Shown one piece after another: positions 1-8,816 of a stretch of 13,098 nucleotides of DNA (position 1 is its first letter; each line of letters starts with the position of its first letter). The stretch is from NCBI GenBank assembly GCA_015143735.1, contig VKHC01000340.1, forward strand, positions 1 to 13,098, in the 5' to 3' direction. Source of the stretch: Synura sp. LO234KE (Eukaryota > Sar > Synurophyceae > Synurales > Mallomonadaceae). The notes under the pieces were generated by a model. It worked only from the letters and a program-made list of their open reading frames with translations. It was not told where the DNA came from and did no database searches. Position numbers and translations under genes: made by a program.

Positions 1-2687
1 TGATGGCCCAAGCGGTGGATCTGAACCTCCGTCTGATGCGGTGGAGAATGTGGCCGACGCTGAATACCGAGCGACTGGCCGCGCAGAAGTGTTTGCTACT
101 CGGGTCTGGAACGCTGGGTTGTGCGGTGGCTAGAGTACTATTGGGTAAGATCCAAAGCCAGGGAGGGAGGGCAAGGTAGCCGTTACTCGATAGTAAGTAC
201 TTGCGACTAGTATGTGTAAAATGAGTTATATTCACGCCAAATAAGGTACTAGATTTCCAGCTTTACTCGATATAAATATCGTCAATGAGCCAAAATATTC
301 TTCACTAGAACTCGTGGGTTTTTGAATTTGTCAGAGCCCTAATTAGCTACATCGCCATTCACCCATCGATTAAATTTCAATGGGGAATTGATATAGGTCG
401 TATCGATCATCATTTAAACCTGTCATTCGTTTCCTTAGATATTCAACGTCCGAATCTTTATGTCACATGGTGCCAACGCCCCTCCTGTTCCCGGTGTAAC
501 GGTAGGGTGGGGAGTGCGATGTATCACGTTGGTGGACAATGGAGTGGTGTCGTACTCCAACCCCTCTCGACAGGTGGATGGGTGAGAGGGGTGGGTGAAG
601 GGTCATTGTGACGATCACGACACAAAACACCGGGTCATCATAAGACGTGTGATGTTGGTTTAGTGTTTATTTGAGTTCTCGGACTGCGAGGCCAAGCGAC
701 ACAAAGCAGTAGCAGCCGCGGACAGGTGAGCGCGAACTGGTATATCTTGGAGGAATTCATTTGTGCAATTCAACAAGAGTCATGACCGCGGATCTGACAC
801 GTGTGTCATAGACTTCGAGCAATATTCCCAGACGTGGAGAGCCGCGGGGTAGTCCTTACCATACCTATGCCCGGTGAGCGGTCTTGCTGTTTGGCATGGT
901 CCTATCCACAACCCTCCGCCCTCATTTCGCCGCTGTGTCATAGGTCATTACCAGACAGGAGAGGGTGAACGGGCCGCGGCTGAGACACTGGACACGTTGG
1001 TGCAGGAGCACGACGTGGTTTTCGCCCTGACCGATTCAAGGGAGGCCAGGTCCTTGCCACCACCCTCCCCGCCCCACTCTCGTCCCCTGCTCCATGCTCT
1101 CCCTTCTATAATCACGCGGGACATGCTGCTGTGACAACTGTACTGTGAATTAGATGGCTGCCCACTGTAGCCTGTGCGGCGCACGACAAGGTATGGAGTA
1201 CAATCCTCCCCTCTCCAAATCATTCCTGTGGCACTTACCCCTTTCTCACACTAGCCGCTGCTCAACGCTGCCCTGGGCTTCGACACTTTCCTTACAATGC
1301 GACATGGAGGGGCACCTGAGCGGGAGGAGCGGTAATGATCCGCATATTCAAGATGCGCTCGTACGACGCTTGCTGAAAAATTCGGCCTGCAATATCTCGA
1401 TCGCCATGATTATCCCTTTTGTGGTACAGGCTTGGCTGCTACTTCTGCACAGATATAGTAGCGCCCGGTAAGTCACAATATGTGATGGTACTTGTCGCAG
1501 TAGCTCAATGGTAGTGGATAAGACCTCTATCCTGAAACCGTCGCAATACACTTAAGCGACCGTATGCCTTCGCAGCACTTCTTCAACAGACAGACGCAAG
1601 TGATAATACCCATATTTACCGCCTTCCGAATTTCCATGAAATATTCCTGTTAGCGTCATTCTATCTCTCGGCATATGTTTATTACCGATTTCGCTGAGTG
1701 TATTTCTGGTCTGGACTTGTGTTTGCGCGGGACCTCTGCAGGGTCGAGCGGGACGGAGCGGTCCTTAGACCAACAGTGCACTGTCACCCGACCGGGCTTA
1801 GGTGAGAAGCATGACAGCTGCACTTCTATTCGTTCAATATGATTCCATCGGCGACTTCGAACCTGTTAAGTAACCGCTGGTGTCCCGTGTCCTGTTACGC
1901 GATCATGTCCTTTTTTTAGCTTACATGGCGGCGTCTCTCGCTGTAGAGCTGATGGTGGTAAGATATTTGAGAACGTCTTCGGACTTTCCCTAGTGCGTGG
2001 AATAACCAACTTAGAACTGGAGCGGACAATTGATAATTATTTTCATTGGTTCTCGTTGGAGTATTCATGTAGGATATGGGGTGATACTCAAACAGGCCCG
2101 CCGAGGTTAATCATAGTCTTAACCTTCCGCTTATACTTCCATAACTAGGCGTTACTCCACCATCCCCACGGTTTCTACGCCGTTCCAGACGGAGCTGTGC
2201 TGCATTCTACCAGCGGCAATATAACAGAGGATGACGTCCCTGTTCCGCCACATCAGATCCGCGCCTCTTTGACCTCCTTTCATCAGACGCAGCACGCGGT
2301 GTGTGAATGTTAACTTTTGATCGACCGATCGTTGGAACTGTACCGGTCAAAATTGACGCCGGTCATTACACGCGTAAAATTTATTGGAAGTGTCTTTCGA
2401 GTCCTATAACTAGAACAGATATATTAAATATTTTCAAGATCCCTTACATCCATTTGCTTTACTCTTTTGTCTAGTTTACTTGCTTCAAGAGCTGCACGGC
2501 TTGCTCTTCGGATGTGGTGGCTCTGTATCGTGCGGACAAGACTCAATTACTGGAGCTCGCGGCCGACCCTGCTGCTTTAGAGGAATTAAGTGGAATTAGT
2601 AAATTGTTGCAAGGGGCGGCTTCTTATCCAGAGGCAAGTGATGGAGGAAGGGAAGGATTCGATGAAGAGGGTGTAGACGATTGGTAA
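1..2687 (+). CDS. ATG7: Autophagy E1-like enzyme ATG7, C-terminal half, 12 exons, 5' partial
   Basis: ATG7 activates the ubiquitin-like proteins ATG12 and ATG8 with ATP, holds them as a thioester and passes them to the E2-like enzymes ATG10 and ATG3 in the cytosol. Exons by my splicing: 1-144, 506-573, 664-725, 812-873, 944-1049, 1154-1190, 1255-1331, 1430-1467, 1742-1801, 1920-1957, 2149-2298, 2475-2687 (stop TAA). All phases agree and give 350 residues from the first in-frame ATG at 3, which is unlikely to be the true start because the family is about 600-700 residues long. Visible motifs, numbered from that [12 protein letters not shown] at 6-14; nucleotide-binding GSGTLG at 34-39; LVDNG at 56-60 with SNPSRQ at 65-70; ALGFDTF and MRHG; zinc-binding CYFC at 188-191 and CTAC at 287-290; catalytic cysteine C210 in LDQQCTV (codon 1777-1779); VPPHQIR. 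The C-terminus is acidic and ends DDW. Introns 2 (GTGGAT) and 5 (GTCCTT) have weak donors. No frame break is seen, so the gene looks functional. Confidence 0.95.
1494..1561 (+). other. tRNA-like relic inside ATG7 intron 8
   Basis: These 68 bases begin GTCGC and end GCGACC, which can pair like an acceptor stem. TAGCTCAATGGTAG at 1501-1514 fits the tRNA D-arm and internal A box (TRGCNNARNNGG). GGATA and TATCC then form a 5-bp stem around a 7-base loop, like an anticodon arm. The 3' half of the D stem is missing (about 4 bases), the loop lacks the usual U33, and no B box is visible, so it is not a working tRNA. It could be a decayed tRNA gene or the head of a tRNA-derived SINE. It lies in the second longest intron read here (274 nt). 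Confidence 0.4.
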
Positions 2688-2706
2688 CCATGACGAGGTT
2701 GATGTA

Positions 2707-2712
2707 AATAAA
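2707..2712 (+). terminator. Likely polyadenylation signal of ATG7
   Basis: An AATAAA hexamer begins 20 bases after the ATG7 stop codon. That is an unusually short but workable distance and fits a compact 3' UTR. It is assigned by position and motif only. Confidence 0.45.
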
Positions 2713-3030
2713 AGCTGGTTGATCGCCGTTTCGTCTGCTCAAAGATTCAGGACTTGCGCGCGCACTGCAAATTTCTACTTAATAAATGTTGGAAGAATCG
2801 TTTCCGTCTTGTTGATAATTTTATATATTTCTATCTCCTTCACTTTTGCCCAGTCTAGAAGTTTATTGCTGATTCACCTGCTAAACCAAAATAACTACTT
2901 TGGTAAATATAACTTTCTGGTGATGGCAATACTGAAGGAAGAGATTTGCTTCACGACCCGCCCCACTAGCACAGTACTTACTTCTTCGATGATTCCTCAT
3001 ATCATATTTAGTTTGATACTCATACTCATG
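2713..3030. other. Intergenic, no gene seen
   Basis: This is DNA between the ATG7 3' end and the foldback element. A frame is open on the + strand for about 110 codons (2719-3060), but it begins with TTG, has no family resemblance and its end runs into the transposon terminus. I treat it as noncoding. Confidence 0.5.
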
Positions 3031-3685
3031 CATCTGTGTACCAAAATTTGGACACTATAGTGTCCGTTAAAGTATTCCTAAAGTACCTTTAAAGTACCGT
3101 CTATAGTGCGCTAAAGTTTTACTTTTAGACTTCCTAAAGTTCTATCTCGTGACGGCTAAAGTTTCTTGTACTTTAGTGAAACTTTAGCGGTACTTCCGTG
3201 TGCTATAGGAAAACTTAAAAAAATAAAGGTTTTACTTTAGCGGTACACTTTAGTAATACTTTAGAACTCAAAGTATTACTCTAAATTTTAAAGTTTTACT
3301 GTAGTATTCCTATAGTGTCCAATACCACCAGACTTTAGTGGACACTTTCACCGATACATCATCATGGTGTTCCATATTCTTGTAAACATCGCTATAATAG
3401 CTAAGTGCAAATATGTCGAGAGAGATAAAGCATTAGCAAATGACTATGAAAAATACTTGCGATACTGAAATAGTTTTTGTAAATCTACAGTAAGTTTTTC
3501 CCCAAAACTTTTTTATACTTTAGCGGTTACTTAAGTTTTCCTAAAGTGTTTTTGCAAAAACTGCCGTTTGCTATAGAGTAAAATACAGTTTTCCTATAGT
3601 ACGGTACTTTAACGGTATACTTTTTGTGTTTACTTTAGTGTTCCTGAAGTGCGCGCACTATAGTATGGATTTTGGTACATGGATG
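3031..3685. mobile_element. Foldback/MITE-like nonautonomous DNA element
   Basis: The ends are inverted copies: 17 bases at 3031-3047 match the reverse complement of 3669-3685 at 15 positions, sharing the block TGTACCAAAAT. ACTATAGTG follows on the inner side of both ends. Inside are at least 13 copies of the 7-mer ACTTTAG or its complement CTAAAGT, several CTATAG palindromes, and repeated ACTTTAGCGG blocks in the flanking thirds. The middle (about 3360-3480) is unrelated to the arms. There is no transposase frame, so it could only be moved in trans. The target duplication is unclear: TG flanks the outermost match, while the TACCAAAAT/ATTTTGGTA block would instead fit a TA target, as used by Tc1/mariner elements. 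Confidence 0.6.
3048..3322. repeat. Inner 13-bp exact inverted repeat with 16-bp palindrome
   Basis: TTGGACACTATAG at 3048-3060 is repeated exactly, inverted, at 3310-3322. The left copy is part of a perfect 16-base palindrome, GGACACTATAGTGTCC (3050-3065). This defines a smaller unit of 275 bases inside the larger element. It may be a complete short element nested at one end, or half of the larger foldback. Confidence 0.6.
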
Positions 3686-4497
3686 TGACTGGAACAAATT
3701 TCTTACTAGATGTTCAACTTGTTAGTATCACAACATTGCAAAGAAACGCAAAATCTTCATTTCTTTTTAACATTCAATTGGGAAGTGTCATTTGAGGTAG
3801 TAACTACAAATTGATTATAGAATCTCCTAATGTCCTCTTTTAATACTTACTTCTCTTTGCTCTGCTGCTTCGGATAAATTAAACTTCGTTACTCAATAAC
3901 AATTAAAATTGATTGACGGGTCCATGACATTTTCTTAAACTCCTAAAACATACTAGCATAGCGGTTTCTAAAATATTTTATTGTTACTTTGACGTACTTT
4001 AGAAACTTTTGGTGATACTTCCTTGCAGTGGTAACAGAAGAAGAATTTTGTAGCAATACCTTAAGAAACACTTAGTTAGATTTTAAACTATATACTAAAT
4101 TTGTATTCAAAAACTTCCAATTTCTAAATATTTAAATTAAAGTCGTAAGAACGTTTCGGTTAAGAGGTAACTAAGAGTGCTCGATAGAAAGTCATCTTAT
4201 CTGTAGGTCACGTAGAAGGACGACACAAAATCATTGTATCATGACCGCAAGTCTATGAAAGGACCAAGCATTCACCAATCCATAGACGGTCACCGCCTTC
4301 TTTTCACAGTTTAAGTTTCCTGTGGTGCGTGGTGGTGGTATTAGCGCTCAGAGCATCTAAAGGACAGAACATTTTTTAATGTGCTTTTGAAGGCCTAAAG
4401 GTATCTGAGCTTTTAACTTTTCGTCGCCTTCTTAGTATTAATAAGAAAGACCTTTAGCCCACCGTGATTAGGATATTGGCCTTTAAAAACAAACAAG

Positions 4498-4533
4498 CTC
4501 GCCGAACAGGCGAGGACACCCTCATTCCGGGTG
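4498..4533 (+). other. Twin adjacent hairpins
   Basis: CTCGCC (4498-4503) pairs perfectly with GGCGAG (4509-4514) around a 5-base loop. Two bases later CACCC (4517-4521) pairs with GGGTG (4529-4533) around a 7-base loop. Both stems are much richer in GC than the AT-rich surroundings. No known RNA family was recognised. Confidence 0.4.
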
Positions 4534-6130
4534 CATTTGCTTATCGATAAAAATATCATGACATCAGCATTTTTACATGGCTGCAGCTAAGATTTTGAGT
4601 CAACTCAATGGATCTAGGGGGACGCTACAGCTAATATTTTGTCAAGAGGATAAAGTCATTCTTGCTTGATACATCTAAAGGTGATGCTCATGATAATGAC
4701 TCAACATTATCACATTCGGAACTGCAATCTCAGCTGTCATTTGAGCAAAACGTTATAAACTACTTAAAGATCAATACGCAAATGTCATGAATGCTTGTTT
4801 AGTGGTATTTGGGAATTGCGAACAGTAATTTTGTTGGATTCCCTCATCAACATTGAAACGCTGAGCCACTCCAACTAATGGGTGTCGCCGTTAAATCAGC
4901 CCCCCTAAAAACAATTTGCTTACCTGCAAGTTAAAGTGTGACCCCACTTATTTTTCTCAGCAATATACTCGACACAGGAATATCTTCTAGAAAAAGTCTA
5001 GCTACTACGTTCTACAACTGTGCAAATCGTAACACATGTGTGAGTCAGACATACTCAGCGAAACTTGTCCGAGCGCAAAAACCAACCTCCGAGCTATCGT
5101 ATTGGATCCAGGAAAGAGTTTCCGGAGAATAATGGGTCTCTACTCCTCTCCCGCGCCAATAGGTCGATATATTATTCAACAACGCGGTGTTGTTCCTACT
5201 ACCGGGCTCCCTTGTGACACCCTCTTATCATTTTTCAAGTGGTGGCAAGCTGATACCTTTTCGATAACTGAGTTTCACTGGTACATCCCCATTTCAGTTG
5301 TACAGAAAACACGAGAAAAGTCTCTCACTTACCCCAGTAGAGGTCTGGTTATTATCCCCTTGCACCCTTGCCCCTTTTACTGATGCGGGAATGCTTAGCA
5401 TCTTCCCTAGCTTCATACTGCCCTAAGTTTCTAACGTGATCGACCGCGGGTGCACGCTTTCCATTTAACCTGTTCAGGACGACGTCACATTCTCAGTAAA
5501 AGCTGAGAATATGGGCTATGGAAGTTCGTCGCTTTAGAGTATTGATGCTTGCAATTTCTCCTGATGTTGTATTTTCCTTCGTTTGGGTTTTGATTCGATC
5601 TGCAGTGCGTATTGCATCAAGCTGGTCGGAAACAATCAAGTCTATGAAATCGAGGGTGAACAAGCACATTATCTCGAAGATTAAGTGGCTGATGGTAATG
5701 TGAACCGTGCCTACATCATATCAGTTTTGTGGGCACAGTGTCAATAATGTCAAGTATGATGACCAGACTTAATGGGAAAGTAGTAGCGGCTCAAGATTTG
5801 TTCCTGTTGGTGTCCTCATTTCTTAAACCACTCTTTGCCCTTCTGACATCTTTCTTGACCAGCTAACTGCTCGTAGGGTGCTTGGGTTGGGTAATCTGTT
5901 GTGCGCGCAACTTCATCTAATTGTAATAATTCACCGGGACGCTAAACACCCTTCATTTGACTCCCAATTAGGTCGGTTCGAGGATACTGCACTTTTATCC
6001 CAAACCTTTGATTACACCATCAGCTAAGACACCAACATAGCAAGCTCCCCCTATCACGACAATTCAATTTGTCGCTATGTCGACAAGTGAATCCATTTTT
6101 CCCCTGCGCAGCAGCCCTTTTAAGACCATC

Positions 6131-6376
6131 AATTGACGAGTACCCCAATCAGACACTGGAATCGCACCACCGAAAGAATCTTAGTCTAAACTTGTATGGG
6201 GGAGGGCATCCAAGGGATGGAGATACCCCTACATTTATATTGGTGCCATCATGACAGCGACAATTTAGTACCCTGAGCTTCACGACTTTATTGGTTAAGG
6301 CTTGTTGCAGTGGTCTGACCGTACCGGAACGCGGATCCAGGAGAGAGCGGTATTAGTAAAGGGGTACTCGTCAATT
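6131..6376. repeat. 16-bp exact inverted repeat
   Basis: AATTGACGAGTACCCC at 6131-6146 recurs exactly in inverted form at 6361-6376, 214 bases apart. The flanks do not continue the match. The ends could be remnants of a decayed inverted-repeat element. Confidence 0.5.
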
Positions 6377-7497
6377 CTCTGCTTAGCGTGCACTGTCGAA
6401 CAGGCATCATGATTATATTAAAGAGTGCGAATATCAATAGAAACTTCGAGATCGTTAAGGTCAGATTATTTACGGATGCTGCTACAGTAAGTACATATTG
6501 ATGGTGACCATGTGACTTAAAGTGCTTCCCTCCTTTAGGATTCAACGGATTATGAAAATTTTATATTGCTTGTATTTGCTGTTTGATTACCTATGAAAGG
6601 ATCGAAGATAATTGTGGCTGACTAATGTTTGGCTTGTATTTCAGAGGCCAGTTAAAAGAATTTTTTGAATTAACTCTATTTTTATTTTCAATCAGTCAGA
6701 ATTATCAATGCATAAATTTCCTAGAGGAATCTCTTTGGTTGCGATACCAACACACTAAGAAAGCCAACAGTTCATATGGTGATATTAGAGAGTCCATCTT
6801 GCTTACTCCGACGGGGCTGGCTGTCAGCACACACGTACTTGCAGCCCTTCGTCTCAGGGGGACGGGTCGCTCGGCCGCCGCCCCCGTGGCTCCTACTACT
6901 ATCATACCACTAGTAGGAGTACCTCGACAAACAAATCGAATCCGATATAGATATTTTTCTCACTATTCTATTCTACTATTTCGTGCTTCCTATCACTAGT
7001 GGGATAAATATGGTACTATGATAGCGATACCACCATAGCATCGTGTTACTAGTAGTACGAGTGAGTTCTTATTGACTCATACAAGCACCATTCTGTTGAA
7101 GGTGATAAGTACACGAAATGATGGTTTTCTCCAGCGGCCACACTAGCATACTAGAAAATACACACAAATTCCAAAAAGGAGGAGGTATCTATTGCTATAT
7201 AAGTTTCCAAATTTGTTTGCTGCATTTGACCGGTTAGTTCAAAAATATTGGTTTTGAAATGTATACATTAATTAGCTAGAGGCATATAATCAAGTTTGTG
7301 GATTATTAAGCGATGTATGCTAAAGCACAATAATTCGTTAAATAAAGACGATGAGGTTTCGCAAAGGGTAGGGAAGCGCAGAAGTAACAGAAAATTTAAT
7401 TTGTCCAAATACTTGTTTTTACATTGTTGCCGACCACTGAACTACATTACTCGCCCCCCTTTACTTCTCTGCTTTTCTATCTGAAAAAAGGATGAAA

Positions 7498-8014
7498 TTA
7501 AATATGTGAATAAGTTAACATGGATGTTACCTTTTTTTTGCTAAGTTTTTTCTCCTTTTTCTGGGGATAATATTTTTGCAGAAGCTGATTAACATACACA
7601 ACATATCCACCGACCCCAGTGATAAGCAATCCAACAAAAATTGCTACCCCAATTTTAGGATCTATAAAGTGTTCTTTCGGGACAGACTTTTTAGGTGGCT
7701 CGCGATTTACGTTTTCAGGATTTTGAGGATCTGTTTGCGAAAATGACTGGAGAACGGCTTGAATTTCAAGCTTGCATTCATCAGATATGTCTGATTGAGA
7801 TTCAAGTGCAGACTCTACTTCGGCGCGACATGACGGTGTAACAACTCGAAGTATAGCATCAATAGTTTCCCTAAACCGCCCTAACATTAACAATCATTTT
7901 CCAAAGAAATATCTGAACAGGAACATACTTTGTTAATTCAGTTCCCTCTTGTTGCGCCGACGACTGGAAAGTCAGCAATTGTAGAAACAATATAGCTGCA
8001 ATACGAAATAACAT
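7498..8014 (-). CDS. Small type I membrane protein with signal peptide, 2 exons
   Basis: I do not recognise the family. Exon 1 is 8014-7929 (ATG to phase 2) and exon 2 is 7870-7498 (stop TAA), with a 58-nt GTATGT...TTTAG intron. Joined they give 152 residues. Residues 1-20 form a classic signal peptide (hydrophobic core AAILFLQLL, ending QSSA before QQ). Residues 21-100 are a hydrophilic, probably helical lumenal part with two cysteines only (C43 and C61), suited to a disulfide, and a Pro/Asn/Lys-rich stretch at 76-95. Residues 102-122 are one membrane span with several glycines. The tail 123-152 is rich in lysine (KKEKKLSKKK at 133-142), which puts it in the cytosol. An alternative start inside the second open frame (MLMLGRF, near 7893) would lose the signal peptide and is less likely. 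The start codon lies 73 bases from the divergent tRNA-Ala gene. Role unknown; possibly an ER, Golgi or surface protein. Confidence 0.8.
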
Positions 8015-8086
8015 CCACAAAAATTCCGGCTTGGGAGACAATTACAGTACTGGTGTATACAAAATTTATTTCACAAAAGTTGTCGT

Positions 8087-8159
8087 GGGCGACTAGCTCA
8101 ATTGGTAGAGCGCACGCTTAGCATGCGTGAGGTAGGGGGATCGAAGCCCCCGTTGTCCA
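8087..8159 (+). tRNA. tRNA-Ala (anticodon AGC), copy 1
   Basis: A complete 73-base cloverleaf. The acceptor stem is GGGCGAC with GTTGTCC and includes the G3:U70 pair that marks alanine tRNA for alanyl-tRNA synthetase. The D arm is GCTC...GAGC. The anticodon stem is CACGC/GCGTG with loop TTAGCAT, giving anticodon AGC. The T stem is GGGGG/CCCCC, and A73 is the discriminator. The B box reads GGATCGAAGCC, with A at position 54. CCA is not encoded, as is usual in eukaryotes. There is no intron. Confidence 0.97.
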
Positions 8160-8210
8160 GTTCTCTGAAAAAATTTGTTAAAGTGCTTATCGAATATTTT
8201 CCAATTGTTA

Positions 8211-8244
8211 GGATGATTATATCCTATGGATGATTACATCCTAT
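8211..8244 (+). repeat. Two tandem 17-bp repeats between the tRNA genes
   Basis: GGATGATTATATCCTAT is followed directly by the same 17-mer with one change (T to C). Each unit carries GGAT and ATCC, so it can also pair with itself. It sits in the 167-base spacer between the two facing tRNA genes. Confidence 0.6.
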
Positions 8245-8326
8245 TGCTTTGGAAGAATTAACGCTTAGTTTTACTGCTGCATGTACAAAAACAATATGCA
8301 TGATCATAATACAATAGCTTTTATAT

Positions 8327-8399
8327 TGGACAATGGGGGCTTCGATCCCCCTACCTCACGCATGCTAAGCGTGCGCTCTACCAATTGAGCTAATCGCCC
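8327..8399 (-). tRNA. tRNA-Ala (anticodon AGC), copy 2, inverted
   Basis: A complete 73-base cloverleaf on the minus strand, 71 of 73 bases identical to copy 1. The only two changes are at positions 7 and 66, which pair with each other: C7:G66 in copy 1 is U7:A66 here. G3:U70, anticodon AGC and A73 are kept. The 3' end faces the 3' end of copy 1. A run of five T on its strand lies roughly 40 bases downstream and may end Pol III transcription. Confidence 0.97.
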
Positions 8400-8816
8400 A
8401 CATCAGACTCTGATAAATTTAAAAGTAAATATTAAGATTTATGGAGAAAGTTCTTTTTTGTAAAACTTACGTAAGGGTACGTCAGTAGAGAATTATCTAG
8501 CTTGCACGAGTCAAGGATTGTGTTCTGATTGATCATGCTCATATATTCAAACACAAGATTCTTCATCTTCTATTTCTTTTCTGTGAATATATTCTCGTTT
8601 AGCTACTATCGACCACTAGTTAGAAATCAAGCAACTATATTATTTTATGACTATTTGAACAAAAATCCGAATGACCCAGACAGAAAAGACCCTGGTACGA
8701 CTTCAGTTCACATATTTATTTCGATCGATCGCCTTGATTATCATCTAGTTCTTCCTATTCCTCAGGTAGACTGATTAAGAATATTATTTTCCCCGGAATA
8801 TATAAAGAGTACGCAG
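8400..8816 (+). other. Upstream region of the twin thioredoxin-fold gene, possible first exon
   Basis: A frame is open on the + strand from ATG 8535. It begins with a very hydrophobic stretch (MLIYSNTRFFIFYFF). A donor at 8695 (GTACGA) and the acceptor ending at 8816 (ACGCAG) would join it in phase to the next gene, adding 53 codons plus a shared one. This would supply a signal-like N-terminus. The base composition is AT-rich and no homology supports it, so it remains a proposal. Confidence 0.3.

Larger units (their letters stand above)
3686..7497. other. Long AT-rich gene-poor region
   Basis: About 3.8 kb with no gene I can defend on either strand. Long frames at 5036-5383, 5518-5703, 6069-6254, 6288-6545 and 6625-6999 show no recognisable family, and none connects to neighbours by convincing splice sites. 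A GC-rich patch sits near 6800-6900. One ACTTTAG word at about 3997 lies outside the foldback element. Points worth a look, listed separately, are twin hairpins, a 16-bp inverted repeat and one exon-like frame on the minus strand at 5816-5941. Confidence 0.5.

Noticed and set aside
948-1551. Open frames on the minus strand and in the third + frame across the ATG7 exons
   Set aside because: They overlap exons and introns of ATG7, whose 12-exon model is in phase throughout and matches the family at many motifs.
2719-3060. A 113-codon + frame after ATG7
   Set aside because: It starts with TTG, has no recognisable domain and runs into the terminus of the foldback element.
3031-3685. CRISPR-like array suggested by the many short repeats
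   Set aside because: The repeats are only 7-10 bases, occur in both orientations and have no regular spacers; the DNA is eukaryotic.
5036-5383. A 115-codon + frame in the gene-poor region
   Set aside because: It has no ATG at its start, no recognisable domain and no neighbouring splice context.
6625-6999. A 124-codon + frame containing LRLRG, reminiscent of a ubiquitin tail
   Set aside because: The rest of the frame has no ubiquitin fold pattern, and similar LRLRG chance matches occur near 12065. The resemblance is too short to mean anything.
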